A stretch of DNA of 64,000 nt from Chitinophaga hostae (lineage in GTDB: Bacteria > Bacteroidota > Bacteroidia > Chitinophagales > Chitinophagaceae): the NCBI RefSeq assembly GCF_018224885.1, contig NZ_JAGTXB010000020.1:100747-164746 (forward strand), read 5' to 3'. The notes under the pieces were generated by a model. That model saw only the letters and a program-made list of their open reading frames with translations, was not told where the DNA came from and made no database searches. The position numbers were made by a program, and so were the translations under genes. Shown here piece by piece: positions 34,563 to 42,525 of this stretch. How positions within the stretch are numbered: position 1 is the stretch's first letter; each line of letters begins with the position of its first letter.

Positions 34563-36941
34563 ATGTTTAAGAACTATCTCAAAATTGCCTGGCGCAATCT
34601 CTGGAGAAACAAGGTATTTTCCCTTATCAACGTATTGGGACTGACCATAGGGCTCACCGCCTGTTTTTTTATATTCCTCTATGTACACTTTGAATGCAGC
34701 TATGATAAATTTCATGCTAAAGGTGACCGCATATACCAGGTGTTCTGTGATATAAAAACGCCCAGTGAAACCATCAGGGGAGGCATTACGCCGTGGCCTT
34801 TCGGGCCTAATATGCAGCACGATTTTCCCGAAATAGAGGCATTTACGAGGTTTAGTACCGCTAACCTGCTGGTGAAAAAAGGCAGCGTCAGTTTCCAGGA
34901 AGATCATTCTTTGTTTGCCGATTCATCGATATTCCGGGTGTTTGATTTTAAGTTGCTGAAAGGAAACCCGGCAACAGCGCTGAAGGATGTGAACAGCATT
35001 GTGATGAGTAAGTCTTCCGCGAAGAAATATTTTGGAGAGACAGATCCTGTTGGTCAAACGGTGTTGCTTACCGGCGACCTGATGCCGGCAACGGTGACGG
35101 GTGTAGTGGACGACATGCCCGAAAATTCGCAGATCAAGGCAGACGTGCTGGTATCCATGAGCACCCTGGTAACGCTCAATAAGGGGATTGATAAAGCATG
35201 GGGCAATTTCGGGGCTATCACCTTCCTGTTGCTGAAGCCCCACACCAATCCTGACGCGCTCGCAGCAAAATTTCCTGATTTTATAGAACGGCATAACGGC
35301 AATGAACGCCGGATGGCGAAAATGTTTTACACAGTGGGACTGGAGCCTTTGCAAAAAATTTATCTGTATTCCAGCCGCTCGGCCTACGAAAAGGGTAGCA
35401 TTACCAACGTGTATATTTTTTCCGTTATTGCCATATTTATTCTCTTTATCGCCTGTATTAATTTTATCAACCTGACAACAGCGCGTTCCGTAGAGCGGGC
35501 AAAGGAGATTGGTATCCGTAAAGTGGTAGGCGCTACCAAACAGGAACTGGTCCGGCAGTTTATTGGTGAATGTGTGTTGCTGTGTTTGATGGCATTTGTG
35601 TTAACGATAGTTTTGTTCAGCGCTTTGTTGCCAACGTTTAATCTATTGGCCGGTAAAACAATCAGTACGGGGCTTCTGGCCAATGGCAGGCATGTGCTGA
35701 TGCTGTTGATATCTTCCATAACTATCGGTTTGCTGGCGGGGATTTACCCGGCGCTGGTATTATCTTCTTTTAAGCCTGTTACCGTATTAAAAGGACGTTT
35801 TGCTACCGGCGCAAAAGGCACTTTTCTCCGTAAAGGCCTGGTGGTAACACAGTTCGCCATCTCTATCGCTTTGATCATTAGTACTATCATCGTGTACCTG
35901 CAAATGAACTACATGCGCAATAAGGATTTGGGCTTCAGCAAATCACAGATGCTGGTGATCGACACCCATGGAGATCCGGCGCGGGAAGCGCTGAAACAGG
36001 CTATCGCCGGCTTACCTAAAGTAAACAGTGTATCGCTTTCAGGTGGCATTCCCGGCGGTAATAACAGCGGCGCCTATTCTGAAATACAAAATAAGCAAGG
36101 CGATATGCAGGTGGCCAACCTCGACCTCTACTCCGTTGACTACGATTTTTTGAAGCAGTACCAGATCAAAATGGTGGCGGGCCGTGCTTTTTCAAGGGAA
36201 TTTGGTGCCGATACCACACATGCCATGATTATCAATGAAACAGCCGCCAAACTTTTTGGCTATGCTACTCCTGCAGAAGCCATCGGCAGGGGCTACCGGC
36301 AGTGGGGCAGGGAAGGTGTGATTATTGGTGTGATAAAAGATTTTCACTTCCGCTCGCTGCAGCAGAATATAAAACCGCTTACCATGCGCCTGGAGCCACA
36401 GGATTGTGATATGCTCACGGTCAACCTGGCGCCCGGCGATTTGTCCGGCACCATTAAGGCGATGGACAGCAAGTGGAGAACGCTCATGCCCAACCGGCCT
36501 TTTAACTATTTTTTCCTGGATGAATTTTTTGATAAACAGTATCGTACGGAACAACGGTTTGGGAAACTCTTCCTCAATTTTGCCGTACTGGCTATTATTA
36601 TTTCCTGTCTGGGTTTACTCGGACTGGCCTCTTACAGCGCCGTGCAGCGTACCCGCGAAATCGGTATCCGTAAAGTAATGGGTGCTTCTGTGGCTGATAT
36701 TGTAAACCTGTTATCAAAAGATTTTCTGAAGCTGGTACTTATTTCCTTCGTCATTGCTACGCCGGCAACCTGGTACTTTATGCACAAATGGCTGGAGGTA
36801 TTTGCTTACCGCATCAGCATTGGCTGGTGGGTATTCGTGTTATCAGGTATCATCGCCATGGTGGTGGCTATTGCTACTATCAGCTACCAGGCGTTAAAGG
36901 CGGCGTTGGCCGATCCTGTGAAAAGTATGCGGGCGGAATAA
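34563..36941 (+). CDS. ABC transporter permease, MacB/FtsX type (two FtsX domains)
   Basis: 792 residues. Starts with the Bacteroidota marker MFKNYLKIAWRNLWRNKVFS, a membrane helix (LINVLGLTIGLTACFFIFLY), a periplasmic MacB-type domain (~50-250), an FtsX domain with three helices (~285-405, ending near IYPALVLSSFKPV), a second MacB-like segment and a second FtsX domain (~670-792). ERAKEIGIRKVVGATKQELV and TREIGIRKVMGASVADIV are the duplicated cytosolic coupling motifs. No ATPase or membrane-fusion gene is adjacent, as is common for these orphan permeases, which often respond to envelope stress or antimicrobial peptides. Substrate unknown. Confidence 0.93.
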   Translation: MFKNYLKIAWRNLWRNKVFSLINVLGLTIGLTACFFIFLYVHFECSYDKFHAKGDRIYQVFCDIKTPSETIRGGITPWPFGPNMQHDFPEIEAFTRFSTANLLVKKGSVSFQEDHSLFADSSIFRVFDFKLLKGNPATALKDVNSIVMSKSSAKKYFGETDPVGQTVLLTGDLMPATVTGVVDDMPENSQIKADVLVSMSTLVTLNKGIDKAWGNFGAITFLLLKPHTNPDALAAKFPDFIERHNGNERRMAKMFYTVGLEPLQKIYLYSSRSAYEKGSITNVYIFSVIAIFILFIACINFINLTTARSVERAKEIGIRKVVGATKQELVRQFIGECVLLCLMAFVLTIVLFSALLPTFNLLAGKTISTGLLANGRHVLMLLISSITIGLLAGIYPALVLSSFKPVTVLKGRFATGAKGTFLRKGLVVTQFAISIALIISTIIVYLQMNYMRNKDLGFSKSQMLVIDTHGDPAREALKQAIAGLPKVNSVSLSGGIPGGNNSGAYSEIQNKQGDMQVANLDLYSVDYDFLKQYQIKMVAGRAFSREFGADTTHAMIINETAAKLFGYATPAEAIGRGYRQWGREGVIIGVIKDFHFRSLQQNIKPLTMRLEPQDCDMLTVNLAPGDLSGTIKAMDSKWRTLMPNRPFNYFFLDEFFDKQYRTEQRFGKLFLNFAVLAIIISCLGLLGLASYSAVQRTREIGIRKVMGASVADIVNLLSKDFLKLVLISFVIATPATWYFMHKWLEVFAYRISIGWWVFVLSGIIAMVVAIATISYQALKAALADPVKSMRAE

Positions 36942-37083
36942 AACTCCCGCAAAATGTTGTAAGCGGTTTTGGATTCTTTATTATTCCTGTTACTTTTGAT
37001 TCCCTGGTAAAAGCGCTGTCGGGTAAAATGCAGATTTTATCCGATCACGGTACCAATAGGTTCTCTTTTAAGTAAAGCCGGTA

Positions 37084-39606
37084 ATGATAAAATTCCACCA
37101 TCTTTGTCTAAGTATCCTCCTGCTGATATTTTGCGTATCTACAGCCTCCGCACAAACGGATGGACTGGGGTTCTGCAGTCATGAGGCGATACCGGACAAG
37201 AGAACGGGGCTGGCACTGGGAGCAGATCGGCCGCTGTGTTTTACTGGTAGTTTTGAATTATCTTTTGAAGTTTCTTTCACACCCCGTCAAAAAAATTACT
37301 TTGGTTACGTAGTACGGCTCATTCAAAATGAAGAGCGGAATATTGATATCCTGTACGACTATGATCCTAAATTCGGGGATAAGCATTTCAGGGTGATCAT
37401 CGGCGACAGCTATTCCGGTATTTCCTTTAGCATACCGGATCTGGGTGTATCCGATGCCTGGCACAAGATCCGCCTTAACTTTGATGCCGGACAGGGTGTG
37501 CTCACCGTGACCCGCGACCAGGAATCTTTCCGGGAAAAATTAGCTTTCCCCGCGTCTTCCTGTTACCGCGTTTTCTTTGGGGCCAACGATTACAAAACGT
37601 TTAGGAACGCCGATGTGCCACCGATGCAGATCCGGAATGTAAGGGCCGGAGAAAATGGCGTTACCCGGCATGTATGGCAGCTGAATGAGGAAGATGGCGC
37701 TGTGGCGGCGGACTCGCTGGGCAGGCGCGCGGGTACTGCCGTGAATCCTGTTTGGATCAGGAAGATGCATCGCAATTGGCAACCCTTACAGCGGGTTACG
37801 CTTAACGGCCCCACCAGCGTTGCTTTTAACCAGGAAGAAGGAATATTATATCTTGTTACCCGCGACTCTCTTTTCAGCTATCACCTGCTCTCCAACAAAA
37901 TAGTACCCGCTGCCTATACTACTGGTGAACAAAATTTGCACAACGCGTATCAGTCGGTGTATAATCCGCGTACCCGGGAAATTTATACTTTTTCGCTGGA
38001 TCTGAAAAGGATCGGGCGCCTGAAAGTGGACTCCCTGGCCTGGAACAGGCAGCTCGATCCACCAGACCGCTCTTCGGGGTATGGGCATTTTAATAAATAC
38101 CTGCAGGGCGACAGTCTTCTTTATACTTTTAATGGCTACGGTTTTTTTCAATACAGAAGCGATATCTACAGCACTGCTGTACCGCTTGCACCGGGTAGTC
38201 ACCCGGATTCGGCCGGCAGTACCATCACACCGCGTTACCTGGCCGCTGCCGGCGCAGATACCAACGGATTGTATTTGATTGGCGGCTATGGCAATGCCTC
38301 GGGAAAGCAGGTGCTGAATCCAAAGAACCTATACGACCTGCAATATTTTGATGCGCATCAGCATACGTTTAAGAAATTATATGAGCTGAAAAAAGATACA
38401 GAAGAATTTGTATTTGCCAACTCGCTGGTGATCCGACCGGCAGAACAGGCCTATTTTGGCCTCATCTTCCCAAAACATAAGTTTAACTCGGCATTACAAA
38501 TGATCAAAGGCTCCCTGCAGGAGCCCGTGTTCGAGGCGGTAGGCAACAAAATCCCTTTTGAATTCCAGGATGTGGATGCCTATGCCGATTTGTTTTACAG
38601 CGCCGCAGCCAAACGTTTTGTGGCAGTTACCCTATACAGTCCCGACGATCACAGCAACACTACTGTCAACATTTATTCCTTATATGATCCGCCGTTCCCG
38701 GCGGAGGGCCCGCTGGCGGCCCGGCCAGGGATTGGAAAAAACTGGTTGCTCGCCATTGCGGTGTTGACTGTTTTGTTGTTGCTGGGCGCTATCCTGAGCA
38801 GGGTAATAAGAAAGGAAATAATACCGGGAGATACCAACGCGTTGTCTGCAGATGTATCTGCAGCCGATTTCGCCGCTGAGCCTCCCCGGAAAAGCGCTAT
38901 CTACCTGTTCGGCGACTTCCAGGTGTTTGATGCCGGCGGAACAGACATCACCAAACTGTTTACCCCGCTCATCAGGGAGTTGTTTCTCATCATCCTTTTA
39001 TATACCGTGAAATGGGAACGGGGAATCAGCGCCGAAAAGCTTAAAGAACAGCTATGGTTTGATAAATCGCCCGACAGCGCCCGGAATAACCTGGCCGTTA
39101 ATATTGCCAAACTTAAAAATATACTGGATAAAGTAGGTTTTTGTGAGATATCAAAAGACACCCGCTATTGGAAAATAAAAACCGGCGACCAGCTGTATAT
39201 AGATTATATGGCCTATTTACCCGGTACAAAGCAAACGGGCAAGCCTACCCGGCAGGAGCTTATTGCATTGGCCGGCATCATCCGGCGTGGTAGTTTTCTT
39301 CCTACCGGGGAATATGAATGGCTGGATCCTTTCAAAGCAGAGATCCCTCATGACATAACAGAGCGCTTCCTGCAATACGCCGGTTCAACGGAAATAAAAG
39401 AAGATCCCAACTTCCTGATCAGGCTGGCCGATTACCTCTATGCATTTGATATGGTGAATGAAGACGTAATGCGTCTGAAATGTAAAGCATTGATACACCT
39501 GGGTAAACATTCCCTCGCACACGCCACTTTCGAAAATTTTGTCAGGGAGTATCACAAATTATATGGGGAAAACTACTTGCCGGACTTCCAGCAAACCATC
39601 TCTTAA
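37084..39606 (+). CDS. Membrane-spanning sensor with cytosolic winged-helix/SARP-like output
   Basis: 840 residues. Signal peptide (HLCLSILLLIFCVSTASA); a concanavalin/LamG-like domain (~30-180, LSFEVSFTPRQKNYFGYVVR); kelch/propeller-like repeats (~240-540, ETREIYTFS-type blades such as NPRTREIYTFSLDLKRIG); one membrane helix (~552-574, WLLAIAVLTVLLLLGAILS); then a cytosolic part with a winged helix (~605-705, IYLFGDFQVFDAGGTDITKL, WFDKSPDSARNNLAVNIAKL) and a helical tail as in SARP/BTAD regulators. It has no kinase or receiver domain, so it appears to carry a signal across the membrane and bind DNA in a single chain. Likely targets are the cytochrome and fucosidase genes downstream. Confidence 0.85.
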   Translation: MIKFHHLCLSILLLIFCVSTASAQTDGLGFCSHEAIPDKRTGLALGADRPLCFTGSFELSFEVSFTPRQKNYFGYVVRLIQNEERNIDILYDYDPKFGDKHFRVIIGDSYSGISFSIPDLGVSDAWHKIRLNFDAGQGVLTVTRDQESFREKLAFPASSCYRVFFGANDYKTFRNADVPPMQIRNVRAGENGVTRHVWQLNEEDGAVAADSLGRRAGTAVNPVWIRKMHRNWQPLQRVTLNGPTSVAFNQEEGILYLVTRDSLFSYHLLSNKIVPAAYTTGEQNLHNAYQSVYNPRTREIYTFSLDLKRIGRLKVDSLAWNRQLDPPDRSSGYGHFNKYLQGDSLLYTFNGYGFFQYRSDIYSTAVPLAPGSHPDSAGSTITPRYLAAAGADTNGLYLIGGYGNASGKQVLNPKNLYDLQYFDAHQHTFKKLYELKKDTEEFVFANSLVIRPAEQAYFGLIFPKHKFNSALQMIKGSLQEPVFEAVGNKIPFEFQDVDAYADLFYSAAAKRFVAVTLYSPDDHSNTTVNIYSLYDPPFPAEGPLAARPGIGKNWLLAIAVLTVLLLLGAILSRVIRKEIIPGDTNALSADVSAADFAAEPPRKSAIYLFGDFQVFDAGGTDITKLFTPLIRELFLIILLYTVKWERGISAEKLKEQLWFDKSPDSARNNLAVNIAKLKNILDKVGFCEISKDTRYWKIKTGDQLYIDYMAYLPGTKQTGKPTRQELIALAGIIRRGSFLPTGEYEWLDPFKAEIPHDITERFLQYAGSTEIKEDPNFLIRLADYLYAFDMVNEDVMRLKCKALIHLGKHSLAHATFENFVREYHKLYGENYLPDFQQTIS

Positions 39607-39624
39607 TCTTATCGTGACCTTCCG

Positions 39625-39653
39625 TTAAGGTGAAATTAATACGTTTATTAAGA
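39625..39653 (+). promoter_or_regulatory. Degenerate TTAA-hexamer array before cytochrome gene
   Basis: TTAAGG (39625), TTAATA (39636) and TTAAGA (39648) are spaced 11 and 12 bases. They resemble the arrays at 26410 and 63056 but are more AT-rich and the spacing slips by one, so chance is possible. Confidence 0.25.
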
Positions 39654-39771
39654 CGCCTTTCAATTATTTAGGGGTAAAAATGTCTATTTCCTGCCCGATT
39701 AATCTTTTTTTAATCATTTATTATTCCTCAGTGTGTTACTTGCATTAGCAAAAAAAAACAATCCGTCGATT

Positions 39772-40176
39772 ATGAAACGTTTAGCTATTCCGGTGATGTT
39801 GCTGCTGACGATGAGCACCACTTACGCACAAACAAAGCCCGGCGCGGGCGCAAAAAAGACCAGCCCCAAAACAGTTGCCAAACCTAAAGCCGCTCCCGCT
39901 ATAAAAAAGGAAGATGTTGACGAAGGAAAAGTATTATTGACCAAATCAGACTGCCTGGCCTGCCATAAGGTGGATACGAAAGTAGTAGGGCCTGCCTATG
40001 CCGATGTGGCAAAGAAATATCCATATTCCACGGCTAATGTGGACCTGTTATCCACCAAAATTATCAATGGTGGTTCCGGTACCTGGGGAGCAGTGCCTAT
40101 GGCGGCACACCCGGCTTTGGCAGCTGCGGATGTGAAAAAAATGGTCACATACATTCTCTCTTTAAATGCTAAATAA
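39772..40176 (+). CDS. Small exported class I cytochrome c
   Basis: 134 residues from the ATG at 39772, which starts a signal peptide (MKRLAIPVMLLLTMSTTYAQ); the frame is open to 39733. A Lys/Ala/Pro-rich linker leads to one c-type haem domain: CLACHK (about residue 62), the following KVVGPAYADVAKKYP, and the axial-Met region WGAVPMAAHPAL. It is a periplasmic electron carrier. It lies 12 bases before the large haem-containing dehydrogenase-like gene and probably accepts electrons from it. Confidence 0.92.
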   Translation: MKRLAIPVMLLLTMSTTYAQTKPGAGAKKTSPKTVAKPKAAPAIKKEDVDEGKVLLTKSDCLACHKVDTKVVGPAYADVAKKYPYSTANVDLLSTKIINGGSGTWGAVPMAAHPALAAADVKKMVTYILSLNAK

Positions 40177-40188
40177 AGTTCCACGCAA

Positions 40189-42444
40189 ATGAAAAGAAAC
40201 AGATTACTGGTATTAGTGCTGGCAGGATTCAGCCTGTTTATTTACCAATGTAAGGTATCCCGATCTTCCGGTGTAAAGCGCGACGCGGCCGGTAATATTA
40301 TTGTAAATCCACATCCCTCGCCTGCTTTTCAGTCTGCTAAGCAAAGCCTGAAATCCATACAGGTACCGGAAGGTTATCACGTGCAACTGGTAGCCAGTGA
40401 GCCGATGATCAAAGAACCCGTGGCCATTGTATGGGATGGCAACGCCCGTATGTATGTGGCGGAAATGCGCACTTATATGCAGGATATTAACGGTACCGGC
40501 GAAAACCAGCCCATCTGCCGTATTTCCATGCTGGAAGATACTAACGGCGACGGCGCTATGGATAAAAGCTCGGTGTTTATCGATAGTCTGGTACTGCCAC
40601 GTATGATGCTGTGCATTGGCCATAAATTGCTGGTCAACGAAACATTTACCTACAATATCTGGAGTTATACAGATACCAATGGCGATGGCGTAGCCGATGC
40701 CAAAGAACTGGTGTACAAAAACGATCGCCCCGATACCCGCAACCTGGAACACCAGAAGAGCGGGCTTGTCTGGAATATGGATAACTGGATCTATGTTAGC
40801 TGCGATCCTGTACGCTACCGTTACAAGGCCGGTAAATTGGTGCCTGATAGTCTTACGAATTCCCCTGGCGGACAATGGGGATTAGGGAACGACGACTACG
40901 GCCGCCTGTATTTTTCGTCCGCAGGTGCAGAAATCCCGGCACTGGGTTTCCAGATCAACCCGGTATACGGTTTCCTGAATCCTAACGACCAATACAACAA
41001 AGACTTCCTCGCCGTATGGCCCATTATTGCCACGCCGGATGTACAGGGCGGCATGAACCGCCTGCGCCCCGATACTACCCTTAACCATTTCACGGCCAGC
41101 TGCGGACAATCTGTTTTCAGAGGCGATGCACTCCCCGCCGACATGAAAGGCGATCTCCTGATCTGTGAGCCTGTAGGCCGTTTGATCAGGCGGGCAAAAG
41201 TAGCCGAAACAGATGGTAAGGTTACATTGAAAAATGCCTGCGAGGGCCAGCAGGAATTTATCACCTCCTATGATATGAACTTCCGCCCGGTAAACACGGC
41301 CACTGGTCCGGATGGTTGCCTGTATATTGTGGACATGTACCGAGGCATTATCCAGGAAGCAACGTGGACGGCCGAAGGCAGCTTCCTCCGCCCGCGCATC
41401 CTGCAAAAAGGTCTCGAGAAAAATATTGGCCGCGGCCGTATTTACCGCCTGGTACACGATGGCTACAAACCCGGTGAAAAACCCCATTTGCTGGACGCTT
41501 CGGCCAACACATTGCTGACGTATCTCGATCATCCCAATGGTTGGTGGAGAGACAATGCACAGAAAGAAATCATCGCCAACGGTGATTTATCTGTAGTACC
41601 TGCGCTGAAGGAAATTGCCATTGGCAAACATGCCGGCATCGGTAAAACAACCGGCGCGCTGGCACGTATTCATGCCCTGTGGACGCTCGAAGGGCTCAAC
41701 GCTATCGACAAGGAAACATTATACACCGCCTTGGCAGATACAGATGGGCAAGTGAGAAAGGCCGCTGTATGGATCAGTGAAAGCTACCTGAAAAACGGGG
41801 ATGAAGAAATGATCGCGAAACTGGCTACATTAAAAAATGACCCGGTTGCCGCCGTACAGGTACAACTGGTGCTGTCATTATCTGTCAGCAAATCAGAAAA
41901 GGCGAAAGCTATACAACTGGCCATGGTCAACAATTCGGCTTATACAAATATGCTGCACAGCGTTGCCAACAGTGTAGAAGTAAATACCAATACCAAGCTA
42001 TTCGGCAGCCGTTTAGCCAATATGTCCGCTACTCACCGGAATCTGATCCTCAACGGCGCCACCATTTACAAACAACTCTGTTCTACCTGTCATGGGCCGG
42101 ATGGTAAAGGCATTTTCGTGGGTGGAAACACCGCCGCAGCGCCGCCTTTTGTGGGATCCAAACGCGTAAACGGCGACAAGGAACTGCTGATGAAAATTTT
42201 ACTCAATGGCTTGTCAGGTCCTATCGATGGCAAAACCTATACAGACGTGATGGCGCCTTTCGGTGCATCCAACTCCGACGAATGGGTAGCTTCCATATTG
42301 AGTTACGTACGCTACAATTTTGGCAAAAACGAAAATCGCAAATCGCCCGTAGTAGAAGTGGAAAGTGTGAAGAAAATGAGAGCAGCCGTAGCCGGTCGTG
42401 ATAAATTGTGGACGCTGGAAGAGCTGGAACAGCCGGCCAGATAA
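40189..42444 (+). CDS. PVC-type CxxCH protein: propeller dehydrogenase-like domain, HEAT repeats, cytochrome c
   Basis: 751 residues, lipoprotein signal ending in LFIYQC. Residues ~45-420 form a sorbosone/glucose-dehydrogenase-like propeller (VPEGYHVQLVASEPMIKEPV, WDGNARMYVAEMRTYMQ, TGPDGCLYIVDMYRGII). Residues ~430-600 look like HEAT repeats (DTDGQVRKAAVWISESYL). A c-type haem domain ends the protein (CSTCHGPDGKG near 631). Such fusions, frequent in Planctomycetes and Bacteroidota, are predicted periplasmic sugar or sugar-derivative oxidases; no member's substrate is known to me. The preceding cytochrome c and the following fucosidase gene suggest oxidation of a released sugar. Confidence 0.88.
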   Translation: MKRNRLLVLVLAGFSLFIYQCKVSRSSGVKRDAAGNIIVNPHPSPAFQSAKQSLKSIQVPEGYHVQLVASEPMIKEPVAIVWDGNARMYVAEMRTYMQDINGTGENQPICRISMLEDTNGDGAMDKSSVFIDSLVLPRMMLCIGHKLLVNETFTYNIWSYTDTNGDGVADAKELVYKNDRPDTRNLEHQKSGLVWNMDNWIYVSCDPVRYRYKAGKLVPDSLTNSPGGQWGLGNDDYGRLYFSSAGAEIPALGFQINPVYGFLNPNDQYNKDFLAVWPIIATPDVQGGMNRLRPDTTLNHFTASCGQSVFRGDALPADMKGDLLICEPVGRLIRRAKVAETDGKVTLKNACEGQQEFITSYDMNFRPVNTATGPDGCLYIVDMYRGIIQEATWTAEGSFLRPRILQKGLEKNIGRGRIYRLVHDGYKPGEKPHLLDASANTLLTYLDHPNGWWRDNAQKEIIANGDLSVVPALKEIAIGKHAGIGKTTGALARIHALWTLEGLNAIDKETLYTALADTDGQVRKAAVWISESYLKNGDEEMIAKLATLKNDPVAAVQVQLVLSLSVSKSEKAKAIQLAMVNNSAYTNMLHSVANSVEVNTNTKLFGSRLANMSATHRNLILNGATIYKQLCSTCHGPDGKGIFVGGNTAAAPPFVGSKRVNGDKELLMKILLNGLSGPIDGKTYTDVMAPFGASNSDEWVASILSYVRYNFGKNENRKSPVVEVESVKKMRAAVAGRDKLWTLEELEQPAR

Positions 42445-42446
42445 AA

Positions 42447-42480
42447 AATTATAACGGGACATACACCCAGCTATAATTTT
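42447..42480 (+). terminator. Hairpin after haem-protein gene
   Basis: AAAATTATA is mirrored by TATAATTTT with an inner CGGG/CCC pairing, directly after the stop at 42444 and before the fucosidase gene. The U-tract is short, so partial termination is likely. Confidence 0.45.
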
Positions 42481-42525
42481 GGTATTTTGGAAGAGAATTA
42501 GCAGAATAAATCAATTCCACGAACT

